From Jejudonia soesokkakensis (GTDB lineage Bacteria; Bacteroidota; Bacteroidia; Flavobacteriales; Flavobacteriaceae): a stretch of DNA of 64,000 nucleotides. Location of the stretch: positions 62,001 to 126,000 of the forward strand of contig NZ_JBHTBN010000001.1 of assembly GCF_042664795.1 (NCBI RefSeq), given 5' to 3'. Positions 34,798 through 43,990 of the stretch are shown one piece after another (the first letter of the stretch is position 1; each line of letters starts with the position of its first letter). The position numbers and the translations under genes are program-made. The notes beneath the pieces were generated by a model. It made no database searches, was not told the origin of the DNA, and was given only the letters and a program-made list of their open reading frames with translations.

Positions 34798-36645
34798 TCA
34801 ATTATCCCCTTTTTGATTCCTTTTTCCCCATTCTACACGTACACTCCACAGTCTTGAAAATTCATCATATTGGCCTGTAACAATTTCCTGAATTTCGAAG
34901 TCTGGTAATTTTTTATGTGCTAGTAATACAGAACTTGTCGAGACCCAAAAAGGAACGTCAAGAATTTCATATTCAGATCTTTTTAAGTCTAGATTTTCAA
35001 AATTAAATTGAGCTCTTTCAGGGGTTAAGTCTTGACTGTCTTTCGGATATACATGCAAAAAAATAATATCACTCTCTTCTTCGTAAGTAGGGTTTTCATT
35101 TACATAGTAAATTTCATTGTTTAAATGATATATACTAAATCTTTTCTGTTTTGAAACTAGATTTTCTTTGGCAGTGATTTTCTTGTAAACTGCATAATCT
35201 TTAGAAGAAAAATTGATTTTTGTAAAAAGGATTCCTATAATTAATACGCTCAAGGCAATTAAAACATATCTTTTATAGCTCTTAACTGAAGTTCTCAAAT
35301 AAAGTCTTATATCTTTTACTAAGGATGACATAACGCTCCCTATTCCAGCATAGCCAAAAAGGCCAAAAGGCATATACCAAATAATAAAATTCATATGGGT
35401 GTGTATATATGAATGTCCTTTAAAAACTACAAGCCAAGATAGTGGTGCACTAATAGAAATCCACATTGTGATGATTAAAGTTTTGTTTTTCTTATAGTTT
35501 TTAAAGGTAGTTGGTGAAATACTTTTTGAAATAAAGATCAATGCTGAACATAATAATAACAGTAAAAGTAATTCTCCAAACTCAATGTTCCATAAGTTAT
35601 CCCAGCCAGCCAACTGCCAATTGTTTAGATTTATAGCTGTACCGTTCCAATATGTTTGTAAAACTTCTGAAAGGCTCGCATTAATTGACTCTTTATAAAT
35701 TTCTGGAATATCTGCATTGCCACCCCCAGATGCCCTTTTTGTATAACTTAAAATAATATGGTTAATTCCTGCCTCTATTGAACCCTTGGTCATTGAAATC
35801 TGCCAAATCAAAATTGCCATAGATGCTAATAATGCTGTTAAAGCACTAACCACAACTACCAAAAATCTTTTCAAAAAAGTTTTAACTTTCCATTTGTCTA
35901 GCAAAGCATAAAACACAAGGGGTATAGCTAACATTATTAGAGCAGTTGTTATATACTCAAAGCCAGTATAAAAGCATTTTAATAAAACTGTTATAAAGCA
36001 AACGACAGCAATTTTAATAAATGTTAGTTTTAAGTTTTTATTTTTACTTTCTTTTTCAAAGAGCCATAGAAGTGATAAAAATGGAATGTAAAATGACCAA
36101 AGGACCCACCATAAATTTCTACCAAAAAATGTAGTCCATTGTGAAATCAATAATAAAAAGAGTGCTATAAAAGCTGCCAGTATTCCATACCGCCTTTTGC
36201 ACCACAATAAAAATAATGAAAATGCCAGTGCTGTAAGTATAGCGGTGATTAATTCAAAGATTTTTAAGTTTTGTTCGTTCTCTAGAGGAGATAACCTGTC
36301 TAGAATAGCAAAAGTCATTGCTTGACCACCTGTCTGACTTCCATAGGTTCCAAAGCCTGAAGGGTCTGGTTTTAGATTTTTTATATATATCTCGTATTGA
36401 TAGTCATTTACCTGTTTATTCTCAGGGATATTAGTGTACCGTCCAGTTAAACCACCTTTTGAAAATATCCCTTCATTCGCACTAAAAGCTAATCGCCCAA
36501 CAACTAAACTTTCATTCCCTTTATTAAAAACATCAAATTGGTTATCATTTACAACGCCCCAGAAGTTAGAATAAAATCCAAGGCATAGAAGAAACGTAGA
36601 AAAGATCACAAAAAATCTATTGTCAAGAATAAGTTTTTTTACCAT
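34798..36645 (-). CDS. Large polytopic membrane protein, unknown (possible GT-C type)
   Basis: A 615-aa protein. An N-terminal helix (about 10-30) is followed by a periplasmic segment of about 90 residues, then 9-11 membrane helices. After about residue 490 comes a soluble C-terminal domain. This layout resembles GT-C glycosyltransferases, which use polyprenyl-phosphate sugars, but no Asp-rich loop motif is clear. A DPM1-like GT2, which makes polyprenyl-phosphate sugars, lies 27 bases upstream, supporting this guess. I do not recognise the family. Confidence 0.65.
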   Translation of the reverse strand: MVKKLILDNRFFVIFSTFLLCLGFYSNFWGVVNDNQFDVFNKGNESLVVGRLAFSANEGIFSKGGLTGRYTNIPENKQVNDYQYEIYIKNLKPDPSGFGTYGSQTGGQAMTFAILDRLSPLENEQNLKIFELITAILTALAFSLFLLWCKRRYGILAAFIALFLLLISQWTTFFGRNLWWVLWSFYIPFLSLLWLFEKESKNKNLKLTFIKIAVVCFITVLLKCFYTGFEYITTALIMLAIPLVFYALLDKWKVKTFLKRFLVVVVSALTALLASMAILIWQISMTKGSIEAGINHIILSYTKRASGGGNADIPEIYKESINASLSEVLQTYWNGTAINLNNWQLAGWDNLWNIEFGELLLLLLLCSALIFISKSISPTTFKNYKKNKTLIITMWISISAPLSWLVVFKGHSYIHTHMNFIIWYMPFGLFGYAGIGSVMSSLVKDIRLYLRTSVKSYKRYVLIALSVLIIGILFTKINFSSKDYAVYKKITAKENLVSKQKRFSIYHLNNEIYYVNENPTYEEESDIIFLHVYPKDSQDLTPERAQFNFENLDLKRSEYEILDVPFWVSTSSVLLAHKKLPDFEIQEIVTGQYDEFSRLWSVRVEWGKRNQKGDN

Positions 36646-36672
36646 GATGAAACTAAAGAGTACACATTTGAT

Positions 36673-37398
36673 TTATTTTAGATTTAAAATCCCATATTTG
36701 GTAATACAGTAAATCGCACGCACTCCGTCTTTCCATCCAATCTTTTTTCCTTCTTCATAGGTTCTTCCATAATAAGAAATACCGACCTCGTAAATGCGAA
36801 TTTTAGGAATGCGAGAAATTTTTGCAGTAATTTCTGGCTCAAAACCAAACCTATTTTCACGTAGTTTTATCCCTTGAATCACATCTGTCTTAAATAACTT
36901 ATAACAGGTTTCCATATCTGTTAAGTTAAGATTAGTAGCTATATTGGAAAGTGTTGTTAAAAATTTATTCCCTATTGTATGCCAGAAAAATAAAATTCTA
37001 TGTGGATTAGAGCCCATAAAACGAGAGCCATACACTACATCTGCAAAACCATTTACAACTGGTTTTAAAAGGTCGTTATATTCGTTAGGGTCATACTCTA
37101 GATCTGCGTCCTGAATAATCAAATATTCACCTGTGGCTTTAGCAATACCTGTATGTATGGCAGCCCCTTTTCCTTTATTCACTTCGTGTTCATGGTAGGT
37201 AATGCTTACTTCTGGGTTTGCGTCCACATACCTTAAAATAGCTCCTTTGGTATCGTCCTTAGAGCAATCATTTACGATAATAATTTCTTTCTTAATTTCA
37301 TTGATTAAGGCAACTTCTTTAACTTTATCTAAGATAAGATGGATGGTCGCTGCTTCATCATAGGCAGGAATAATTATTGATAGTTTATTTATTTTCAT
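36673..37398 (-). CDS. DPM1-like glycosyltransferase family 2
   Basis: A 241-aa GT-A enzyme from ATG at 37398. Signatures: IIPAYDEAATIHLIL, IVNDCSKDDT, IIQDADLEYDP (metal-binding acidic motif), YGSRFMG and YYGRTYEEGKKIGW. Very like bacterial dolichol-phosphate-mannose synthase type enzymes making polyprenyl-phosphate sugars. No C-terminal membrane helices. The ATG overlaps the fcl stop (TAATG). Confidence 0.9.
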   Translation of the reverse strand: MKINKLSIIIPAYDEAATIHLILDKVKEVALINEIKKEIIIVNDCSKDDTKGAILRYVDANPEVSITYHEHEVNKGKGAAIHTGIAKATGEYLIIQDADLEYDPNEYNDLLKPVVNGFADVVYGSRFMGSNPHRILFFWHTIGNKFLTTLSNIATNLNLTDMETCYKLFKTDVIQGIKLRENRFGFEPEITAKISRIPKIRIYEVGISYYGRTYEEGKKIGWKDGVRAIYCITKYGILNLK

Positions 37399-38450
37399 TA
37401 TTTGAAATTGTTTTTTAAATACCAATCGTACATTTTTTCAATACCCTCTCTAAGTTCTACCGTATGTTTCCAGCCTAGATTATGGAGTTTTGATACATTA
37501 GTAAGTTTTCTTGGAGTACCATCTGGTTTTGATGTGTCAAAACTGAAATCGCCTTTATAGCCAACAATTTCTTTTATGATCGTTGCCAATTCTTTTATTG
37601 CAATGTCTTCTCCAGTTCCAATGTTTATATGCGTATTTCTTACTTCGGAAAGGTTTTTGATAACATATTGAAAGTCTACGTTTTCCATGATGTGTACACA
37701 TGCCGAAGCCATATCTTGCGACCACAAAAACTCCCGTTTTGGTGTTCCCGTGCCCCAAATTTCTACTGAAGTTTCAGAAATGCCAAAGCGCTTTAAAATT
37801 ACGGAAGCTTCTTCAAAGGTCTCAACTTTTAGATCTTCTAGTATCGCTGTTGTATTTCCTTCAGAAAGTAACTTCGCCAAATGAATCTTCCTAATTAATG
37901 CAGGCAATACATGTGACTTTTCCAAATCGAAATTATCATTGTAACCATACAAATTTGTAGGCATGACTGAGATAAAATTGGTTCCATACTGCAAATTGTA
38001 ACTCTCACAGAGTTTAATGCCCGCAATTTTTGCAATGGCATAGGGCTCATTGGTGTATTCCAGCACATCTGTCAATAAATAATCTTCCTGCATGGGTTGC
38101 GGACAATTCTTCGGATAGATACAGGTGCTTCCCAGAAAAAGAAGTTTTTTTACCCCATTCAAATAACTCTGATGAATTACGTTGTTCTGTATTGCAAGAT
38201 TATCGTATAAAAATTCTGCTCTGTAGGTATTGTTAGCTACAATGCCTCCTACTTTTGCGGCAGCCAAAAAAACGTAGTCAGGTTTTTCCAAAGAAAAAAA
38301 GGTTGCAACAGCTTCCTGCTTGGTTAAGTCAAGTTCTGAATGTGTTCTTGAAATAATATTGTGATAATCTCTATCATTCAGCTCTTTAACAATCGCACTT
38401 CCTACTAATCCACGATGGCCTGCCACATAAATTTTTGAATTTTTTTCCAT
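37398..38450 (-). CDS. fcl: GDP-L-fucose synthase
   Basis: Epimerises and reduces GDP-4-keto-6-deoxymannose to GDP-L-fucose with NADPH. From ATG at 38450 it is 350 aa. Nucleotide loop GHRGLVGSAIV, GSTCIYPKNCPQPM with the catalytic Ser/Cys, and Tyr/Lys in YAIAKIAG are diagnostic. It lies 7 bases after gmd, its pathway partner. A central insertion of about 35 residues (roughly 205-240) makes it slightly longer than the E. coli enzyme. Confidence 0.95.
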   Translation of the reverse strand: MEKNSKIYVAGHRGLVGSAIVKELNDRDYHNIISRTHSELDLTKQEAVATFFSLEKPDYVFLAAAKVGGIVANNTYRAEFLYDNLAIQNNVIHQSYLNGVKKLLFLGSTCIYPKNCPQPMQEDYLLTDVLEYTNEPYAIAKIAGIKLCESYNLQYGTNFISVMPTNLYGYNDNFDLEKSHVLPALIRKIHLAKLLSEGNTTAILEDLKVETFEEASVILKRFGISETSVEIWGTGTPKREFLWSQDMASACVHIMENVDFQYVIKNLSEVRNTHINIGTGEDIAIKELATIIKEIVGYKGDFSFDTSKPDGTPRKLTNVSKLHNLGWKHTVELREGIEKMYDWYLKNNFK

Positions 38451-38457
38451 GCCGATC

Positions 38458-39576
38458 TTATTCAAAATAGTTTAAGATCTCATAGCCACCGTCTTTTAAA
38501 TAACTGTCCTTGCGCATTAATTTAAGGTCACTTTGCATCATTTCATTGACAAGCTCCTGCAGTTGGTATTCGGGCTTCCATCCCAACTTTGTATGTGCTT
38601 TTGACGCATCTCCTATTAAAAGGTCAACTTCGGTAGGTCTAAAGTATTTTTCATCGACCGCAACAACTTCTTTTCCTATTTCCAATTGATGGTTAGGGTC
38701 GTTACACTTTTTAATGGTTCCCACTTCATGTTGTCCTTCTCCAGTAAATTCCAGCTCAACCCCAATATAATGAAACGCCATCCGCACAAAATCACGAACC
38801 GTTGTGGTTTCTCCTGTTGCGATCACCCAATCTTCGGCTTCTTCGGCTTGTAGGATCATCCACATCATTTTCACATAATCTTTAGCATGTCCCCAGTCAC
38901 GTTTTGCATCCAGATTTCCTAAATACAGTTTCTCCTGTAATCCTAGAGCAATTTTTGAGGTCGCTCTGGTGATTTTTCGGGTGACAAACGTTTCACCTCG
39001 AATAGGAGATTCGTGATTGAATAAGATTCCGTTGCAGGCAAATATTCCATAGGCTTCCCGATAGTTCACAGTGGCCCAATAGGCATATAATTTAGCCACC
39101 GCATACGGACTACGTGGGTAGAATGGAGTGGTTTCGGTTTGTGGTACTTCCTGAACCTTTCCGTAGAGCTCTGAAGTAGACGCCTGATATACTTTCGTTT
39201 TTTTCTCTAAACCTAAAATTCGAATGGCTTCAAGAATACGCAAACTTCCTAAACCATCTGTATTGGCAGTATATTCGGGCATTTCAAAAGACACCTGAAC
39301 ATGACTCATCGCAGCGAGATTATAAATCTCATCGGGTTGTACTTCTTGAATAATTCGAATAAGATTGGTACTGTCTGTTAAATCTCCATAATGCAAAAAG
39401 AAGTTCTGATTATCGATATGCGGATCCTGATACAAATGATCAATACGATCGGTATTAAACAACGAAGATCGTCTTTTTATACCGTGAACGATATAGTCTT
39501 TTTTTAATAGGAATTCACTCAAATAGGCGCCATCCTGGCCTGTTACTCCGGTAATTAATGCTACTTTTTTACTCAA
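38458..39576 (-). CDS. gmd: GDP-mannose 4,6-dehydratase
   Basis: First step from GDP-mannose to GDP-L-fucose. At 372 aa with GVTGQDGAYL (NADP loop), IKRRSS, ASTSELYGKVQ, YPRSPYAVAKLYAYW (catalytic Tyr/Lys) and ILFNHESPIRGETFVTRKI. The start codon is TTG; no ATG precedes it in frame. No manC or manB is in the window, so GDP-mannose must come from elsewhere. A 138-base gap separates it from the GT2 gene upstream. Confidence 0.97.
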   Translation of the reverse strand: MSKKVALITGVTGQDGAYLSEFLLKKDYIVHGIKRRSSLFNTDRIDHLYQDPHIDNQNFFLHYGDLTDSTNLIRIIQEVQPDEIYNLAAMSHVQVSFEMPEYTANTDGLGSLRILEAIRILGLEKKTKVYQASTSELYGKVQEVPQTETTPFYPRSPYAVAKLYAYWATVNYREAYGIFACNGILFNHESPIRGETFVTRKITRATSKIALGLQEKLYLGNLDAKRDWGHAKDYVKMMWMILQAEEAEDWVIATGETTTVRDFVRMAFHYIGVELEFTGEGQHEVGTIKKCNDPNHQLEIGKEVVAVDEKYFRPTEVDLLIGDASKAHTKLGWKPEYQLQELVNEMMQSDLKLMRKDSYLKDGGYEILNYFE

Positions 39577-39714
39577 AATATATTCTTTAAAATGCCTTAG
39601 GTTGCGAAATTACTGTATTATCCTAACTATAAAAGAGAAACTGTCTAAAATTTGTAGTTTTCACTACATAGATTCAGTTCATTTACATGCGTTGCGCTTC
39701 AATAAAAAAATTGA

Positions 39715-40656
39715 CTATTCCTGGATGCCGTGCGTTTTATCGATTATATAGCGAGGTCTGTTTTTAGTTTGCATAAAGACCTTACCAAGGTATTCTCCAA
39801 TAACACCTATGGCAAAGGTTTGCAGCCCGCCAAAAAAGATTACTACGATGAGAATAGAGAACCATCCTTCAATCACATTTCCCAAAAGATAATTTACAGT
39901 GGCCCAAACCAATAGAATGATAGAAATCACAATAGCAAAAATTCCCATATATAAGATCCAGCGAAGGGGTGCTGCCGAAAAAGACGAAATTCCATCCCAG
40001 GCAAAAGAAACCATTTTTTTGAATGAATATTTTGTCGTTCCTGCTTCGCGCTGCAAGCGTTTGTAATATACATAGGTTGATTTCAACCCTATTTTAGGAA
40101 ATATAGCTCGTAAAAAGAGGTGTGATTCTGGAAACTGAAGCAATGCCAGTAATGCCTTATTGCTTATTAACCTGAAGTCGGCATGGTTTGGAATCGTTTT
40201 AACCCCCATGGCTTTCATGATTCGATAAAACAGAGTGGCTGAGTTCTTTTTAAAAGAGGTGTCTGTGGTTCTGTCGTTGCGCACCCCATACACAATATCA
40301 AAGCCTTCTTGATATTTCTTGATCATTTCTTCTATACAGCGCATATCGTCCTGTAAATCCACATCCAAGGTTACATAGCCGTCAAATGTATTTTGAAAAG
40401 TCTCTAAGCCCGCAAGCAATGCTTTTTGGTGACCAAAATTGGTGCTGAGCTTTATTCCTGTTACATAGGTTTGTGAAAAAGAAATGATTTGTTGCCAAGT
40501 AGCATCCTGACTCCCATCATCTACAAAGCAAATTTTACTCTCTGCGTCAATCAGATTGGAGGCAATTAGATTTTCAAAATAAGAAAAAAAGGGGCTAATC
40601 GATGCTGTTAGAATTGCTTCTTCGTTATAACAGGGAAAGATTACCAGCAGGCGCAT
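39715..40656 (-). CDS. GtrB-like glycosyltransferase family 2 with two membrane helices
   Basis: A 313-aa polyprenyl-phosphate glycosyltransferase. The catalytic domain has FPCYNEEAILTASI, CFVDDGSQDATW, DVDLQDDMRCIEEM and YGVRNDRTTDT. Two C-terminal membrane helices (about 228-255 and 262-288) anchor it, ending with IGEYLGKVFMQTKNRP. The family makes undecaprenyl-phosphate sugars for GT-C enzymes or for side-branch addition. Confidence 0.9.
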   Translation of the reverse strand: MRLLVIFPCYNEEAILTASISPFFSYFENLIASNLIDAESKICFVDDGSQDATWQQIISFSQTYVTGIKLSTNFGHQKALLAGLETFQNTFDGYVTLDVDLQDDMRCIEEMIKKYQEGFDIVYGVRNDRTTDTSFKKNSATLFYRIMKAMGVKTIPNHADFRLISNKALLALLQFPESHLFLRAIFPKIGLKSTYVYYKRLQREAGTTKYSFKKMVSFAWDGISSFSAAPLRWILYMGIFAIVISIILLVWATVNYLLGNVIEGWFSILIVVIFFGGLQTFAIGVIGEYLGKVFMQTKNRPRYIIDKTHGIQE

Positions 40657-40681
40657 GTTGTAAATTTTAAGTTAAAAGTAC

Positions 40682-41530
40682 TTAAACTTTCTCAATTAGT
40701 GCTTTCAAACTTTCTTCCCAGTTATTAATATTTATTGAAAGTGCTTGGGAAATTTTATGGGTATTTAAAACACTATAAGCAGGTCGTTTTGCTTCGGTTT
40801 TAAAAAAATCTGTTTTGTGTAGCGAAACAGAAGAAGAAATCCCGTGGTACTTAAAAATTGCTGCTGCAAAATCATACCAAGTTGCTTCCCCAGTATTGCT
40901 AAAATTATAAATGCCATACTTCGGGTTTTTCTGAAGCATTTGAAAACAGATTTCAGCCAGATCATTTGCATTGGTAGGGGTTCCAGTTTCAGCAGTGGTG
41001 ATGGATAATTCTCTTTTTTCTTCAGCAAATCGCAGCATAGACGTATAAAAATTCTTTCTGTATTGCGAATACAACCACGAAGTTCGTATGATGTAATGCT
41101 CCTCAAGTATTTCAGCAATTTGTTGTTCCCCTTTTAACTTGGAAGCTCCATAAACATTGACCGGGCTGGTAGAATCTGTTTCTAAATAAGGACTTCTTTT
41201 TGTTCCATCAAACACATAATCGGTTGAAATATGCAGCAATACAACTTGGTTTATTTTACATACTTCGGAAAGAGTTGCCACTGCTTCGGCATTGATGCTG
41301 AAAGCTTCTTTTGTTTCAGCTTCTGCCTTTTCCACATGGGTGTAGGCAGCTGTATTGATACAATAATCAAACGTATATTTTTTAAAGTATGCTGAAAGGC
41401 TTTCCGAAGCACAAATATCAAGTTGCTCTTTAGTAACAAAAGTACATTCAAAATCTACAAATCTTTCCGAAGCATCGCGTAAGCATCTTCCAAGTTGACC
41501 ATGAGCTCCAGTGATTAGCACACGTTTCAT
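40682..41530 (-). CDS. rfbD: dTDP-4-dehydrorhamnose reductase
   Basis: Last step of dTDP-L-rhamnose synthesis, using NAD(P)H. At 282 aa with GAHGQLGRCL, NTAAYTHVEKAE, HISTDYVFDG, Tyr/Lys in YGASKLKGE and IIRTSWLYS. Overlaps rfbC by 4 bases; a GT2 gene follows 25 bases later. Confidence 0.95.
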   Translation of the reverse strand: MKRVLITGAHGQLGRCLRDASERFVDFECTFVTKEQLDICASESLSAYFKKYTFDYCINTAAYTHVEKAEAETKEAFSINAEAVATLSEVCKINQVVLLHISTDYVFDGTKRSPYLETDSTSPVNVYGASKLKGEQQIAEILEEHYIIRTSWLYSQYRKNFYTSMLRFAEEKRELSITTAETGTPTNANDLAEICFQMLQKNPKYGIYNFSNTGEATWYDFAAAIFKYHGISSSVSLHKTDFFKTEAKRPAYSVLNTHKISQALSININNWEESLKALIEKV

Positions 41531-42072
41531 TGGGTCACTTCTTTAAATGTTGGGAGTTGTTTGTCTTTTTCAGAAATGATTATATCTTCGGTAGGCAATT
41601 GCCAGTCCAAATTTAACGTACCATCGTTATAGATAATTCCCCCTTCTGAAGCTGTATCGTAATAATTATCGCATTTGTAAGCAAAAACCGAACGTTTGCT
41701 TAAAGTTATAAATCCGTGAGCGAACCCTCGAGGCACAAAGAGTTGTGTAAAACTTTCAGCAGTTAAAATTACACTATAATGCTGTCCAAAAGTTTTCGAA
41801 TCTTTCCGAAGATCTACAACAATGTCTAATACTTTGCCTTCAACTACCCGTACTAATTTTGCCTGCGCCATTTCGCCTGTTTGAAAGTGCATTCCCCTTA
41901 TTACGCCGTAAGATGAAATCGACTGATTATCCTGTACAAAGTTGATATAAAGATTGGTTTTCTTTTCGAATACCTGTGCATTGAAAGTTTCGCAAAATAA
42001 GCCACGCTCGTCTTCAAAAACCGCTGGTTTTAGTAAAAAACAACCTTGTAAGGGAGAATGTTCTATTTTCAA
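41527..42072 (-). CDS. rfbC: dTDP-4-dehydrorhamnose 3,5-epimerase
   Basis: Third enzyme of the dTDP-L-rhamnose pathway. The 181-aa cupin shows IRGMHFQTG with the catalytic His, KLVRVVEGKVLDIVVDLRK and FVPRGFAHGFITLS. The start is TTG at 42072, directly after the rfbA stop; no other start fits between. Part of rfbB-A-C-D in the order B, A, C, D. Confidence 0.95.
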   Translation of the reverse strand: MKIEHSPLQGCFLLKPAVFEDERGLFCETFNAQVFEKKTNLYINFVQDNQSISSYGVIRGMHFQTGEMAQAKLVRVVEGKVLDIVVDLRKDSKTFGQHYSVILTAESFTQLFVPRGFAHGFITLSKRSVFAYKCDNYYDTASEGGIIYNDGTLNLDWQLPTEDIIISEKDKQLPTFKEVTQ

Positions 42073-42074
42073 AT

Positions 42075-42932
42075 CTAGTCGAGTTGCATTAAGTGTGTTC
42101 CGTAGCCACTTTTTAATAAAGGTTCGGCAAGTGTGTGTAATTGTTTCTTGTCGATATACCCCATTTCATAAGCAGCTTCTTCAATCGCTCCAATTTTAAG
42201 CCCTTGTCGTTCTTCAATAACCTCAACAAACTGGGAAGCCTGCATTAGCGAGGCAAAAGTTCCTGTGTCCAACCACGCGGTTCCTTTATCTAAGATACTT
42301 ACATTGAGCTTCCCTTGTTTCAAGAATACATTATTTACATCTGTAATTTCCAGTTCACCACGGGAACTCGGTTGGATATTAGCAGCAATCTCCACTACGG
42401 AGTTATCATAGAAATAAATCCCAGGAACGGCATAATTTGATTTGGGGTGTTGTGGTTTTTCTTCGATAGAAAGTGCCTTTCCGTTTTTATCAAAATCTAC
42501 CACACCATAACGTTCAGGGTCATGTACATGATAGGCATAAATCACCCCACCCTCTGGATCATTATTAGATTGAAGTAATTCTTTAAGTCCGGAGCCATAA
42601 AATATGTTATCTCCAAGGATTAGTGCAACTTTATCTTGTCCAATAAATTCTTTACCTATGATAAAGGCTTCGGCAAGTCCATTAGGATTTTCTTGTACAG
42701 CATACTCAAATCTGCAGCCTAAAGAAGTACCATCACCTAACAATTTTTCGAATAACGGAAGATCCTGTGGCGTTGAAATAATAAGTATTTCATTGATTCC
42801 AGCATATAATAATGTCGATAATGGATAATAGATCATAGGTTTGTCATACACCGGCATTAACTGCTTGCTTACTGCTAGTGTAAGCGGATGCAAACGTGTT
42901 CCCGAACCTCCTGCTAAAATAATCCCTTTCAT
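42075..42932 (-). CDS. rfbA: Glucose-1-phosphate thymidylyltransferase
   Basis: First step of the dTDP-L-rhamnose pathway. The 285-aa enzyme has GGSGTRLHPLTLAVSKQLM, PVYDKPMIYYPLS, LILGDNIFYG and VEIAANIQPSSRGELEITD. It follows rfbB by 1 base. A short shadow frame on the plus strand is not real. Confidence 0.97.
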   Translation of the reverse strand: MKGIILAGGSGTRLHPLTLAVSKQLMPVYDKPMIYYPLSTLLYAGINEILIISTPQDLPLFEKLLGDGTSLGCRFEYAVQENPNGLAEAFIIGKEFIGQDKVALILGDNIFYGSGLKELLQSNNDPEGGVIYAYHVHDPERYGVVDFDKNGKALSIEEKPQHPKSNYAVPGIYFYDNSVVEIAANIQPSSRGELEITDVNNVFLKQGKLNVSILDKGTAWLDTGTFASLMQASQFVEVIEERQGLKIGAIEEAAYEMGYIDKKQLHTLAEPLLKSGYGTHLMQLD

Positions 42933-42933
42933 G

Positions 42934-43950
42934 TTAAAATCTGTTTTGATTCTCTAAATACCACTGAACCGTTTTTTGAATCCCACTCTCAAAATTTTCA
43001 TCTGCTCTCCAACCCAATTCTTTTTCAATTTTACTGGCATCAATTGCATACCTGAAATCATGACCCGGTCTATCTCTTACATAGGTAATTTGTTGTTTAT
43101 ACGAATTTTTAGCAGGCCGTAGTTGATCAAGAATTTTACAAATGGTCGTTGCAATATAGATATTTTCACGTTCGTTTCTGCCACCAATATTGTAGGTTTC
43201 ACCTAGTCTGCCTTTCTCCAGAGCAAGTTTAATCCCTTTACAATGATCCAGTACATATAACCAATCTCTCACATTCTTTCCGTCTCCATAAATAGGAATA
43301 GGTTCTCCAGCAATCGCTTTTCTGATGATTGTTGGAATTAATTTTTCTTTATGCTGAAAAGGCCCATAATTGTTAGAACAATTTGTGGTCACTACTGGAA
43401 GGCCGTAGGTGTGAAAATAACTTCGCACGATGAAATCTGAAGATGCTTTAGACGCACTGTACGGACTGTTGGGAGCATAGGGAGTCTCTTCAGTAAACAA
43501 TCCAGTATCTCCTAGTGTTCCATAGACCTCATCTGTGGAGACGTGCAAAAATCTAGCGGATTTAAATTCTGGTATCAGCTGGTTAGGGTCTGTCATCCAG
43601 GTTTTATAAGCAGCTTGAAGCAAGTTAAAGGTTCCAACTATGTTCGTTTGTATAAAAGCCCCTGGACCAGTTATAGAATTATCGACATGAGACTCGGCAG
43701 CAAAATGAACTACCTGATCAAAAACATGTTCTTCAAAAAGTGTATTTACTAATTCTGCATCACAAATATCCCCTTTGATAAAATGGTATTTTTTTTGGTC
43801 TGAAACGGCTTTAAGATTTGCGAGATTTCCTGCATATGTCAGACTATCTAAAACAAAAACCTCGTCGCTTGTATTTTCAATGACATAGTGAACGTAGTTT
43901 GACCCAATGAAGCCCGCACCTCCTGTAATTAATACTTTGTTGCTTTTCAA
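42934..43950 (-). CDS. rfbB: dTDP-glucose 4,6-dehydratase
   Basis: Second step of the dTDP-L-rhamnose pathway. At 338 aa with GGAGFIGSNYVHY, HFAAESHVDNSI, HVSTDEVYGTLG, catalytic YSASKASSD and NCSNNYGPFQ. The start codon is TTG at 43950; ATG is absent upstream to the in-frame stop. It lies 40 bases after the Wzz-like gene. Confidence 0.96.
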   Translation of the reverse strand: MKSNKVLITGGAGFIGSNYVHYVIENTSDEVFVLDSLTYAGNLANLKAVSDQKKYHFIKGDICDAELVNTLFEEHVFDQVVHFAAESHVDNSITGPGAFIQTNIVGTFNLLQAAYKTWMTDPNQLIPEFKSARFLHVSTDEVYGTLGDTGLFTEETPYAPNSPYSASKASSDFIVRSYFHTYGLPVVTTNCSNNYGPFQHKEKLIPTIIRKAIAGEPIPIYGDGKNVRDWLYVLDHCKGIKLALEKGRLGETYNIGGRNERENIYIATTICKILDQLRPAKNSYKQQITYVRDRPGHDFRYAIDASKIEKELGWRADENFESGIQKTVQWYLENQNRF

Positions 43951-43990
43951 AATTAATTTTTAGACGTTTCTAAAATTTATTTTAACAATT

